Below, piece after piece: positions 34,183 through 42,132 of a stretch of 64,000 bases of DNA. The stretch is from Burkholderia plantarii (GTDB lineage Bacteria > Pseudomonadota > Gammaproteobacteria > Burkholderiales > Burkholderiaceae). Made by a program: the position numbers and the translations under genes. Each line of letters starts with the position of its first letter. The first letter of the stretch is position 1. Where the stretch lies: contig NZ_CP007213.1 of assembly GCF_001411805.1 (NCBI RefSeq), forward strand, positions 1,426,001-1,490,000, read 5' to 3'. The notes below the pieces were generated by a model that was not told the DNA's origin, made no database searches, and saw only the letters and a program-made list of their open reading frames with translations.

Positions 34183-34884
34183 ATGTCCAGAGATGGTGTG
34201 AACGCGAGGCCCGCTGCCGCGTGGGCCGTCCTGATCGCAGCCTGCTGCGGGGTTGCGAAACCGGCGCAGGCGGCGATCGACGTGCTTCCGAAAGTGGTGG
34301 AGGTGGAGCAGAGCGGCAAGCCGGTGAAGATCGTCAACCGCGGCCACGACGTGGAGTACGTCAGCATTTCGCTGTCGCGTTTGCTGAATCCCGGCGTCCC
34401 GCTCGAAGAGGAACGCCTGCAGTCGATCGGCGATACCGAGCATCCCGCGCTTTATGCCTATCCATTCCATTTGACGCTGGCGCCGGGGCAGAGCAAGAGC
34501 GTGTCGCTGAAGCCGCTGGCTCCGGTCGACCGGGAAACGGACTACCGCCTGCGCGTCAAGCCGGAGGTGAGGCTGCTGGGCGGCGAACGCCGCGAGATCG
34601 CGGGCGGTGTCGTCGTGAAGCTCGGCTTCAGCGTTCTGGTACGCCAATTGCCGGCGAAGCCGCGAGAGAAAATCTCGGTCGAGTGCGACGCGACCGGGGC
34701 GCGATTCACCGCGACGGGAAACGTGCGCTATCGGGTGAGCGGGGTGAAGGTCGACGGGAGCGTGCTGCCCGACTTCAACGTCTACCCTGGCACGCCGATC
34801 CATCGGGCCGGCCGGTCGATAGCGGTGCCCGACGCCGGCACGTGCGAGACGAAGGAAAATCTGCCGCCGCGCTCCGGCCGGTAA
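34183..34884 (+). CDS. Third alpha-fimbrial periplasmic chaperone
   Basis: 233 residues. ATG 34183 has GAGG eight bases upstream; an in-frame GTG at 34177 is possible. A signal peptide ends near PAQAA, followed by IDVLPKVVEVEQSGKPVKIVNRG. The domain-1 core LLNPGVPLEEERLQSIGDTEHPALYAYPFHLTLAPGQSKSV and the closing LGFSVLVRQLP match the first chaperone; domain 2 (about 165-233) includes FNVYPGTPIHRAG. It may serve the second pilin just upstream. The stop codon sits at the island's right edge, 1 bp from the PhzF remnant. Confidence 0.8.
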   Translation: MSRDGVNARPAAAWAVLIAACCGVAKPAQAAIDVLPKVVEVEQSGKPVKIVNRGHDVEYVSISLSRLLNPGVPLEEERLQSIGDTEHPALYAYPFHLTLAPGQSKSVSLKPLAPVDRETDYRLRVKPEVRLLGGERREIAGGVVVKLGFSVLVRQLPAKPREKISVECDATGARFTATGNVRYRVSGVKVDGSVLPDFNVYPGTPIHRAGRSIAVPDAGTCETKENLPPRSGR

Positions 34885-34970
34885 GGCACCACCACGGCGA
34901 CGGGGTTGCCGCGCAGCGCCTGCCGCGTGAACACGTCGACCAGGAACAGCGCGGCGTCGACGGCGCTCAT
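34885..34970 (-). pseudogene. PhzF-family gene, N-terminal remnant cut at the pilus island edge
   Basis: Starting at ATG 34970, about 28 codons read MSAVDAALFLVDVFTRQALR and GNPVAVVV, the standard start of PhzF-like isomerases (family pattern xVDVFT...xGNPVAVV). The start overlaps the threonine-aldolase stop (ATGA), as in a real operon. Beyond 34884 homology stops and the frame runs antisense into the fimbrial chaperone. The rest of the gene was not found at the other end of the island. This marks the junction where foreign DNA replaced the rest of the gene. Confidence 0.75.
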
Positions 34971-36004
34971 GCGGCCCACTCCCGCGCGAGATCGACGAGC
35001 ACGGCCGCCGCGTGCTCGCAGCCCTCGCGCGTCACGTCGAGATGCGTCGTCACGCGGATTCGCACGGCATCGAGCGCCCGCACGCGCACGCCGCGCGCCA
35101 GCGCCCGCGCGGCGAACGCCGGCGCGTCGAGGCGCAGCTGCCGCACGCCGAACAGCACGATGTTGGTCTGCGGCGGGTCGGTTTCGAGCAGGAAGTGCGG
35201 GCTTGGCGCGAGCCGCGCGGCGATCAGCGCCGCGTTCGCGTGATCGTCGGCGAGCCGCTCCACGTGATGGTCGAGCGCATGCAGCGCGGCGGCGGCCAGC
35301 ACGCCCGACTGGCGCATCGCGCCGCCGAGCCGGTATTTCCAGGTCCACGCGTCGCGCACGAACGCGGCGCTGCCGGCCAGCACGGCGCCCACCGGGCAGC
35401 CGAGACCCTTGCTGAAGTCGAGCCAGGCGCTGTCCCAGCCGAGCGTGTAGTCGGCCGGCGCGATGCCGGTGGCCGCCGTGGCGTTGAGCAGGCGCGCGCC
35501 GTCGATGTGGGCGATCAGGCCGGCCTCGCGCGCCACGTCGCGCACGGCTCGCAGCGTGTCGAGCGGCCAGACCGCGCCGCCGCTGAAGTTGGTGGTCTGC
35601 TCGATCGATACCATCGCCGAGCGCGGCGCGGTGCGCGACGGCGCGCGAATCGCGGCGCGGCATTGCTCGGCCGTGAAGATGCCGTCGCGCGTGGCGAGCG
35701 GCGCGATCGCCACGCCGGCGATGGCTGCGGCGCCGGCGCCCTCGGTCGCGCAGATGTGCGCGCCGGCGTCGGCGATCAGCTCATCGCCGCGGCGCGTATG
35801 GACCAGCGTGGCGACCAGGTTGCACATGGTGCCGGACGGCATGAACACGGCGGCCTCGTAGCCGAGCAGCGCGGCCGTGCGCGCGCAGAGCGCCTCGGTG
35901 GTGGGATCGTCGCCGGCCTGTTCGTCGCCGACGGGCGCGGCCGCCATGGCCGCGCGCATCGCGGCGGTGGGGCGCGTCTGCGTATCGCTGTAGAGATCGA
36001 TCAT
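34967..36004 (-). CDS. ltaE: Low-specificity L-threonine aldolase
   Basis: 345 residues of the beta-eliminating-lyase fold. Catalytic features: active-site H83 (DAGAHICATEG), D168 and R171 (HIDGAR) and the PLP lysine K199 (DFSKGLGCPVGA). The enzyme splits L-threonine or L-allo-threonine into glycine and acetaldehyde. The stop overlaps the ATG of the truncated PhzF gene, and the nitrilase ends 19 bp upstream of its start, so the original order was nitrilase-ltaE-phzF in one operon. Confidence 0.88.
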   Translation of the reverse strand: MIDLYSDTQTRPTAAMRAAMAAAPVGDEQAGDDPTTEALCARTAALLGYEAAVFMPSGTMCNLVATLVHTRRGDELIADAGAHICATEGAGAAAIAGVAIAPLATRDGIFTAEQCRAAIRAPSRTAPRSAMVSIEQTTNFSGGAVWPLDTLRAVRDVAREAGLIAHIDGARLLNATAATGIAPADYTLGWDSAWLDFSKGLGCPVGAVLAGSAAFVRDAWTWKYRLGGAMRQSGVLAAAALHALDHHVERLADDHANAALIAARLAPSPHFLLETDPPQTNIVLFGVRQLRLDAPAFAARALARGVRVRALDAVRIRVTTHLDVTREGCEHAAAVLVDLAREWAA

Positions 36005-36023
36005 CGGGGGCTCGTCGGAATGC

Positions 36024-37097
36024 TCAGCGGGTCTCGGGGAGGCCAGAAATGCCAGGAGGGCCGAACGCTTCGGCGCCGGCGTCGAACGGTGCGTAGAGCG
36101 GATCGTCGGCGCTGCTGTCGTGGCCGTCGCTGAAGCGGGCCGGCGTGAGCGCGCGGCGGTTCACGCGCAGCTCGAACACGTCGAAGCGATTGTAATAGCC
36201 GACCACGTCCTGGAACTGCTTCGGCACCACGCAGCGGGCGAGATCGATGTCGGCGTAGACGATGCCTTCGTCGTCGCGCAGCACGTCGCTGATCACGCGG
36301 CCGTCCGGGCCGAAGATCATCGACACGCTCTTCGGCGATTCCTCCAGCAGGCGCCGCGCGCGCGCGTCGTCGCGCGCGATCAGGTCGATCGCCTCGGGCG
36401 GCAGGAAGCCCGAGGCGACGATGTTGAACAGCTTGCCCTCGAACGCATGGGCACCGGCGCGCAGCCGGATCGCGGCCTCCAGGTCGTAGCCGCCCTCGCC
36501 GGGCGGGTGGGTCGGCCAGCGCGGCGAGAACGACGAGACGTGGACGTTCTCGCCCTGCGCGAGCAGCGCGAAGCGCGCCAGCGAATTGGTGTTCTCGCCG
36601 CAGACCAGCGCGCCGATGCGGCCGATCGGCGTGTCCACCACGCGCAGGCCGCTGCCGTCGCCGTTCGCCCAGGTCAGCTTCTCCCAGTAGGTCGGCACGA
36701 GCTTGCGATGGCGGTTCAGCAGCCGGCCGTCCTGGCCGATCAGCAGGTTGGTGTCCCAGACGCAGCCGGGGCTCACCGGCGTCCCCTCGTTGATGCCGAT
36801 CGAGATGATCACGCCGTGGCGCCGCGCGGCCTCCTGCAGGCGGCGCACCTCGGGGCCGGGCACCGCGATCGCGCTCGACGCGAGCCGGTGGAAGAACTCG
36901 TGGACGTCCACCGGCGCATAGACGCCGGACCAGACCGGGAACGCGCTGACGAAGGCCTCGGGGAACGCCACCAGCGCGGCGCCGTGCGCGGCCGCCTCGG
37001 CGATCAGCGCGCAGGCCTTGTCGATGGTGCGGGGCGTGTCGAAGTAGCAGGGCGCGACGTGGCAGGCCGCGGCGCGAAAAGCCGGATAGAAGGTCAT
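36024..37097 (-). CDS. Nitrilase (carbon-nitrogen hydrolase family)
   Basis: 357 residues from ATG 37097. The catalytic triad is complete: E47 (AFPEAF), K132 (NRHRKLVPTYWEK) and C166 (ALVCGENTN). The VWDTNLLIGQDG and PRWPTHPPGEGGYD stretches are typical of the aliphatic/arylacetonitrilase branch. It hydrolyses nitriles to carboxylic acids and ammonia; in plant-associated Burkholderia, indole-3-acetonitrile or mandelonitrile-type substrates are plausible but not shown. It heads the operon with ltaE. The LysR gene just beyond its 5' end is on the same strand. Confidence 0.88.
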   Translation of the reverse strand: MTFYPAFRAAACHVAPCYFDTPRTIDKACALIAEAAAHGAALVAFPEAFVSAFPVWSGVYAPVDVHEFFHRLASSAIAVPGPEVRRLQEAARRHGVIISIGINEGTPVSPGCVWDTNLLIGQDGRLLNRHRKLVPTYWEKLTWANGDGSGLRVVDTPIGRIGALVCGENTNSLARFALLAQGENVHVSSFSPRWPTHPPGEGGYDLEAAIRLRAGAHAFEGKLFNIVASGFLPPEAIDLIARDDARARRLLEESPKSVSMIFGPDGRVISDVLRDDEGIVYADIDLARCVVPKQFQDVVGYYNRFDVFELRVNRRALTPARFSDGHDSSADDPLYAPFDAGAEAFGPPGISGLPETR

Positions 37098-37215
37098 GGC
37101 GGGCAAAGGTGACGGAACGGGGCCATTTTCGGGCGCCGTTCGCGCGCTGTCGATGCACAGAGCCCGGCGAAAACGCTGGAACAGCCGCGCCTCGCGGCGT
37201 CGGCCCGGCGCGCGC

Positions 37216-38115
37216 CTAGGGATTGCGCGGCGCGCCCTCGGTCAGGAACGCCACGAAGTCACGCGTGTACTTCGGCAGTGCCGAGAAATCGCGCGCGCAC
37301 AGCACGAGCCGCCGGTGCGCCCAGGCGTCGGTCAGCTCCACGGTGGCGAGGCGCATGGTGGCCAGCGCGCGATGCGCCGCGTGCCGCGACACCACACCGA
37401 TCCCCACGCCGCTCTCGATCACGCGGCAGATCGCATCGAAGCTGCGCAGCTGCGCGCGATAGGCGAGGCGCTTGCCGAACGCCCTGGCCTGTTCTGCCAG
37501 ATGCGCGTGCAGCGCGCTGCCGTCGGTCAGGCCGACGAACTCGGCGCCGACGATCTCGCCGAACGACACCGAGGCGCGCGCGGCCAGCGGATCGGTCGCC
37601 GCGGCCACCACCAGCAGCCAGTCCTCGCGAAACGGCAGCTGTTCGAGGCCGTCGAGCCCGACCGAATCGGCGACGATGCCCACCTCGGCGGCGCGCGCGC
37701 GGATCGCGTGGACGATCTCCCCGCTCGAACGCTCCTCGAGGCTGATCGAGATGCCCGGATGTCGCGGCAGATACTCGGCCAGCGCGTCGGGCAGGTATTC
37801 GCTGAGCGAGGCGGTGTTGCAGAGCAGGCGGATGCGCGCGCGCAGCCCGTCGCCGAACTGCTGCAGCTCGCCGTGCATCTGCTCGATCTGCTGCAGCACG
37901 ACACGCGCGTGATGTTCGAGCGAGCGGCCCGCGTCGGTCGGCTGCGTGCCGGTTTTCGTGCGATGCAGCAGCGGCACGCCGAGCGTGTCCTCCATGCCGC
38001 GGATTCGCTCGCTCGCCGATTGCAGCGTGATGTGGGTGCGTTCGGCGCCGGCCGTGATGCTGCCGGCGTGGCAGACGTTCAGGAAGAGGCGCAGGTCGGT
38101 GAGGTCGAATCGCAT
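37216..38115 (-). CDS. LysR-family transcriptional regulator
   Basis: 299 residues. It starts MRFDLTDLRLFLNVCHAGSITAGAE, a LysR winged helix-turn-helix (about 1-60, with RTHITLQSASERIRGMEDTLGVPLLHRTKTGTQPTDAG). The periplasmic-binding-like effector domain follows (about 90-299, with RIRLLCNTASLSEYLP and ESGVGIGVVSRHAAHRA). The longer frame upstream is low-complexity and discarded. It lies 118 bp upstream of the nitrilase on the same strand, so it may regulate the nitrilase-ltaE operon. The effector is unknown. Confidence 0.9.
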   Translation of the reverse strand: MRFDLTDLRLFLNVCHAGSITAGAERTHITLQSASERIRGMEDTLGVPLLHRTKTGTQPTDAGRSLEHHARVVLQQIEQMHGELQQFGDGLRARIRLLCNTASLSEYLPDALAEYLPRHPGISISLEERSSGEIVHAIRARAAEVGIVADSVGLDGLEQLPFREDWLLVVAAATDPLAARASVSFGEIVGAEFVGLTDGSALHAHLAEQARAFGKRLAYRAQLRSFDAICRVIESGVGIGVVSRHAAHRALATMRLATVELTDAWAHRRLVLCARDFSALPKYTRDFVAFLTEGAPRNP

Positions 38116-38339
38116 GATCGGTTCCGTGGCGGCGTGAAGGCGTGAATGGCGACGGGCGGCGTGGCCGGCAATGTAGCAGCCGCGCGCGCGGCGCGTCTCA
38201 GGGATTGCCTGAGGCCGGATTCGCCGGTTCCGGATGGTGGCCGCGCACGCGGCCGCGCATGATGGGTGCCGGGGCCGAACGGTTCGCCGCGCGAGCGCGG
38301 CGGCCACGGCATCCGTCAATCACGCACCAGGAGGCGGCA

Positions 38340-38459
38340 ATGCGGGACGATCCCGGCTGGTCCCTGTCGTTCAGGCTCGCGCTGCATGTCGTGTTCCTGT
38401 GCGTCGGCCTCGCGCTGGCATGGACGACGCTGCTTGAGCGGTTTGGCTGGGCGACTTGA
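38340..38459 (+). CDS. Small single-pass membrane protein
   Basis: 39 residues, MRDDPGWSLSFRLALHVVFL then a short tail. It has one hydrophobic helix (about 11-30, LALHVVFLCVGLALAWTTLL) flanked by a charged N-terminus and LERFGWAT. A strong GGAGGCGGCA precedes the ATG with ideal spacing, which is the main support. It lies opposite the 3' extension of the cupin gene. Function unknown; a small inner-membrane protein is the simplest reading. Confidence 0.5.
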   Translation: MRDDPGWSLSFRLALHVVFLCVGLALAWTTLLERFGWAT

Positions 38460-38748
38460 ATGAGCGGCTCGACTGAATGCGCCGCGTCTGCTTGCGGCCG
38501 ACCGGATAGTCGACGCCGTCCGGCCCGCGGAACTCGAGGTGCGGCGTGTCCGACGGCAGGTGAAACACGTCGCCCGGGCGGTAGACGGTGGCGCCGGCCA
38601 CGCGCGGCGTGATCCCGCCGGCGACGATCGGCGCCTTCGCCCCGAACGGCCGCGCGAGCCCGGCCAGCGTGCCGGGCTCGCGCCTGACGGCAGCGGGCGC
38701 GGCGAAGCCTTCGCGGGCGAGCGCGGCGACGAACGTGGCGTGGTCCAT
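38371..38748 (-). CDS. Small cupin-domain protein with an odd C-terminal tail
   Basis: 125 residues. The first ~87 resemble single-domain cupins of about 90-100 residues: DHATFVAALAREGFAAPAAV, then PFGAKAPIVAGGI, YRPGDVFHLPSDTPHLEF and DGVDYPVGRK. The usual metal-binding histidine before PF is replaced (LARPF). The last ~38 residues are Ser/Arg/Gln-rich and look like read-through after a lost stop or a frameshift; they run antisense to the possible small membrane protein. Probably a metal-binding or sensor cupin of unknown ligand, perhaps decaying. Confidence 0.6.
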   Translation of the reverse strand: MDHATFVAALAREGFAAPAAVRREPGTLAGLARPFGAKAPIVAGGITPRVAGATVYRPGDVFHLPSDTPHLEFRGPDGVDYPVGRKQTRRIQSSRSFKSPSQTAQAASSMPARGRRTGTRHAARA

Positions 38749-38937
38749 GGCGGGCTCCTCGATGCCGGACGTGGGGAGACCGGCTGTCGCAACGATACCG
38801 CTTGCTGGCCGCGGCGTCTCGCGGGTAGGCGGCGCGCCGGCGCGGAGTTTTTGTCATCGTTGCTTGCATCCGGTTACAGGTGCGCGCGGCCAATTTTGAG
38901 AAGCTTGGCGGCCTGTGCGCAGACACCCGAATCGGAC

Positions 38938-39555
38938 ATGAACGACAACGACGACATCGCATCACGAGGATCGCGCGGCCCCGCCTGGTGCGCCGTGCTC
39001 GCGGCCGCCTGCCTGACGGCCGGCTGCGCCACCGACAGGCAGCCGCTGCCGCCGGGCGATACGCTGGCGGGTGCCACGGCCGCCATGCCGCCGGGCGGCG
39101 GGCCGACGGCGCTGCCCACGGCCGGCCCGGGCGCGAGCAACGCGCAGCAGATCGTGCGCGCGACGCGCCGCCATGCGCAGCGCGTCGCGCTCGCGTGGCC
39201 CGCCGACGGCCCCGTGGTCGCCGATTTCCAGCCCGGCCGCAACCGCGGCATCGAGATCGCCGTGCGCTCGGGCGAGCCGGTGCGCGCGGCTGCCGACGGC
39301 CGCGTGATGTACGCGGGCACCGGCCTCAACGACTACGGTTCGCTCGTGATCGTCCAGCACAGCGCCGATTTCCTCACCGCCTACGCACGCAGCGACCGCC
39401 TGCTCGTGAAGACGGGCGACATCGTCCGGCAGGGCGAACCGATCGCCGAGGCGGGCGCGCCGGACCGAGCGCGCGACGCGGCCGTCTGGTTCGAGGTGCG
39501 TCGCGACGGCAAGCCCGTCGATCCGGTCGATTACCTGCCGGCGCGGCAGGGCTGA
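38938..39555 (+). CDS. NlpD/EnvC-like lipoprotein with degenerate LytM domain
   Basis: 205 residues. A lipobox LTAGC places the lipidated cysteine at residue 30. The LytM/M23 domain spans about 85-200. Its zinc ligands are replaced: N102-R-G-I-E instead of HxGxD, A-Y-A-R instead of AYAH, and V-W-F instead of HLH. This matches NlpD/EnvC-type proteins, which do not cut peptidoglycan but activate AmiA/B/C amidases during cell separation. There is no LysM motif, so it is shorter than NlpD. The beta-lactamase follows on the same strand after 315 bp. Confidence 0.8.
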   Translation: MNDNDDIASRGSRGPAWCAVLAAACLTAGCATDRQPLPPGDTLAGATAAMPPGGGPTALPTAGPGASNAQQIVRATRRHAQRVALAWPADGPVVADFQPGRNRGIEIAVRSGEPVRAAADGRVMYAGTGLNDYGSLVIVQHSADFLTAYARSDRLLVKTGDIVRQGEPIAEAGAPDRARDAAVWFEVRRDGKPVDPVDYLPARQG

Positions 39556-39870
39556 TGCGGAAGGCGTGCGGGAGCGTGCTCGACGCGACGGCCTGGCGGG
39601 CGACGCGAGCCTGGGTGCCGGCCCGGTTCGGCGCGTGAGTGCGCGTGAGTGCGCGGCGCGGGTTCGTGGCGTTTGACCGATCCGCACCCGACGCGATGGC
39701 GTGCCGGATGGCGCGGGCCCGGGCGCCGGCCTGGCTCGGCGCACGGGTTCATCGCGTGGGTCCGCGGCGCTTGACCAATCCGCGCCGCGGCGTGCCCCCG
39801 GCTTGACATCGTCCGCCCGGCGCAGTGATGCTGTCTGTCGATTCCCGACCTCGCTCCTTCCCGATCCGCC
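39556..39870. repeat. Upstream region of the beta-lactamase with an imperfect direct repeat
   Basis: Two related segments of about 65-75 bp (39613-39685 and 39721-39783) both run from GGGYGCCGGCCYGGYTCGGCGC to GGCGYTTGACCRATCCGC, so an ancestral ~100-bp unit was duplicated in tandem. TTGACA at 39803-39808 could be the -35 of the beta-lactamase promoter; the -10 at 17 bp (TGATGC) is weak. No ORF is supported. Confidence 0.5.
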
Positions 39871-40761
39871 ATGGCCCATTCCCCGCTTCGCCGCTCCCTG
39901 TTGCTCGCCGCCGCGTCGGCCCCCGTGCTGGCCGCCTGCGCGTCGCCGCGTGGCGGCCCGCCCGCCGTCGAGGCGGGCCGCCGGCAGCTCGCGGCGCTCG
40001 ACGGGTCGTTCACCGACGGACGCATCGGCGTGGCCGCGCTCGATACCGGCAGCGGCGCGCGCCTGCTGCATCGCGCCGACGAGCGCTTCGCGTTCTGCAG
40101 CACGTTCAAGACGATCCTCGTCTCGGCCGTGCTGACGCGCGCGGCCGGCGATCCGCGCCTGCTGTCGAGCGTGATCCGCTATCGCGCGCAGGATCTGGTG
40201 CGCTATTCGCCGGTCAGTGAAAAGCATGTGGATACCGGCATGAGCGTCGCGGGGCTCTGCGCCGCCGCGTTGCAGTACAGCGACAACTCGGCCGCGAACC
40301 TGCTGATCCGGATGGTGGGCGGCCCGGCCGCGGTGACCGCCTACGCGCGTTCGATCGGCGACCGCCGGTTCCGGCTCGATCGCATCGAAACCGAACTGAA
40401 CGACGCGGTGCCCGGCGACGAGCGCGACACCACCACGCCCGCCGCGATGCTCGATACGCTGCGGCGCGTCACGCTCGGCGACGCGCTCGACGCGTCCGGT
40501 CGCGCCCGGCTGATCAGCTGGATGCTCGGCAATACGACCGGCGACGCGCGGATTCGCGCGGGCGTGCCGGCCGGCTGGCGCGTGGCCGACAAGACCGGCA
40601 GCGGCGACTACGGCAGCGCGAACGACGTCGCCGTGATCTATCCGCCGCGGCGCGCGCCGATCGTGCTGGTGGTGTACACCACGCGCGATCGCAAGGACGC
40701 GGAGTACGACAACGCCGCGATCGCCTCGGCCGCGCGGATCGTGACGGCGGCGTTCGGCTGA
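39871..40761 (+). CDS. Class A beta-lactamase, PenA-like
   Basis: 296 residues. The signal ends in the lipobox-like LAAC (C23), so it is probably a lipoprotein or Tat-exported (LRRSLLL). All class A motifs are present: S77-T-F-K80 (Ambler S70-xx-K73) preceded by cysteine, S137-D-N (SDN130-132), E175 within ETELN (Glu166/Asn170) and K241-T-G (KTG234). It hydrolyses penicillins and probably cephalosporins. The residue corresponding to Ambler 238 is Gly, so the C69-C238 disulfide of class A carbapenemases cannot form. A LysR gene lies downstream in the same direction, unlike the divergent penR-penA arrangement. Confidence 0.92.
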   Translation: MAHSPLRRSLLLAAASAPVLAACASPRGGPPAVEAGRRQLAALDGSFTDGRIGVAALDTGSGARLLHRADERFAFCSTFKTILVSAVLTRAAGDPRLLSSVIRYRAQDLVRYSPVSEKHVDTGMSVAGLCAAALQYSDNSAANLLIRMVGGPAAVTAYARSIGDRRFRLDRIETELNDAVPGDERDTTTPAAMLDTLRRVTLGDALDASGRARLISWMLGNTTGDARIRAGVPAGWRVADKTGSGDYGSANDVAVIYPPRRAPIVLVVYTTRDRKDAEYDNAAIASAARIVTAAFG

Positions 40762-40869
40762 GGCGGCCTGGTTCCGGGCGATGGCGCGGACGGCAGGGAC
40801 ATGGCGCGGGCGCTTCCGGAGTACGTTCCGGCCGCGTTCCGTCGCCCGGGTGACGGCTAGCCCGGATTC

Positions 40870-40945
40870 CGCCCGCCCGCCGCCCGCTGCCCGCTGCCCG
40901 CCGCTGGCCGCTGGCCGCTGGCCGCCCGCCGCTGGTCCGGCCGCT
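40870..40945. repeat. Low-complexity CCGCCCG / CCGCTGG repeat
   Basis: An irregular run of short units (GCCCGCC, CCCGCTG, GCCGCTG) between the beta-lactamase and the LysR gene. It has no coding potential beyond low-complexity frames. Confidence 0.6.
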
Positions 40946-41088
40946 GGCGCGAACCCCGCTCCGGCGGCGGCTCGCCTTATGTTTTCGGATCGCTTATCGT
41001 GACGCCTGACACGCCGGCGTCCGCATCCGCATCAGTATCCCGCCGGCGCCTTCGCTTCCCGTTCTCCCGCGCTCCGCACCTCGTCGCC

Positions 41089-41961
41089 ATGCATCGTCTG
41101 CCGCCGCTCAACGCCCTGCACGTATTCGTCACGGTCGCGCGCCATCTGAACTTCACGCGCGCGGCCGACGCGCTGTGCCTCACGCAGGGCGCGGTCAGCC
41201 GGCAGATCCAGTCGCTCGAGGCGCACTACGGCTTCCCGCTGTTCGTGCGGCGCGCGAAGGGGCTCGCGCTGACGCCGGAGGGCGAGCAACTGCTGCCCGT
41301 GGTGGCCGACAGTTTCGCGCGCATCGACGAGGTCTCGCGGCGCCTCACGCGCGAGCGCACCGATCTCGCGCTGAAGGTGCCCACCTGCGTGATGCGCTGG
41401 ATCCTGCCGAAGGTCATGCAGTTCCAGGCCGAGCATCCCGACCTGCACGTGCAGATGACCACCGCCTGGCGGCACGACGTCGATTTCGCGACCGAGCCGT
41501 TCGACGCGGCGATCGTCTACGGCGGCGCGGGCGGCCCGGAGATCTACACGGTGCCGCTGTTCGACGAGCGGCTCACGCCCGTGTGCGCGCCGGAGCTGCT
41601 GGCGGACCGGCCGCTTGCCTCGGGTGCCGATCTGGCGCGCCACACGCTGCTGCACCCCACGCGCGACCATCGCGACTGGCGGCAATGGCTCGCCCACGCG
41701 GGCATCGACGGCGTCGACGCGGCGCGCGGGCCGAGCTTCGACACGCTCGACCTGGCGACCAACGCGGCGATGCAGGGCTTCGGCGTGGCGATCGGCGACG
41801 TGACGCTGGTGGCCGAGGACGTGGCCGCGCGGCGCCTGGCACGGCCGTTCGACGCGGTACTGGCCACCGGCGCGCGCTACGCGTTCGTCTGCCCGGCGCG
41901 CAACGCGGCGCAGCCGAAGCTCGGCGTGTTCGGCGCGTGGCTCGCCGCGCATCGCGATTGA
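41089..41961 (+). CDS. LysR-family regulator, GcvA/AmpR-like
   Basis: 290 residues. MHRLPPLNALHVFVTVARHL and NFTRAADALCLTQGAVSRQI give the winged helix of the GcvA/AmpR subgroup (PLNAL-F at the start is diagnostic). The region GLALTPEGEQLLPVV ends the DNA-binding part. The effector domain runs to the end (MRWILPKVMQFQAEHPDL, AMQGFGVAIGD). AmpR/PenR relatives control beta-lactamases. This one lies 327 bp downstream of the class A enzyme and in the same direction, so such a role is possible but not indicated by the gene order. ATG 41089 is the start used by the fold; 41 nt further upstream is serine/arginine noise. Confidence 0.88.
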   Translation: MHRLPPLNALHVFVTVARHLNFTRAADALCLTQGAVSRQIQSLEAHYGFPLFVRRAKGLALTPEGEQLLPVVADSFARIDEVSRRLTRERTDLALKVPTCVMRWILPKVMQFQAEHPDLHVQMTTAWRHDVDFATEPFDAAIVYGGAGGPEIYTVPLFDERLTPVCAPELLADRPLASGADLARHTLLHPTRDHRDWRQWLAHAGIDGVDAARGPSFDTLDLATNAAMQGFGVAIGDVTLVAEDVAARRLARPFDAVLATGARYAFVCPARNAAQPKLGVFGAWLAAHRD

Positions 41962-42132
41962 ACGGGCCGGCCGGCCCCGCCGATCAGCGGGCCCGCGGCT
42001 GCCACGAGCGGCGCAGCGCGCATGAATCGGTCGTGATGGCAGAGGTCGTGCGGCGGTCACCATGCCGGCAATCCGGCAATCCGGCAATCAGGCGGACCGC
42101 CGGGCGCCGGCGAGGCCGTCCATGCCTACGGA

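Noticed and set aside
39871..40761. Class A enzyme considered as a possible carbapenemase because of the Cys before the active serine
   Set aside because: The partner position 238 is Gly (KTGSG), so the C69-C238 disulfide typical of class A carbapenemases is absent.
40999..41088. Longer LysR start at 40999
   Set aside because: The added 30 residues are Ser/Arg/Pro-rich and the family pattern begins exactly at ATG 41089.
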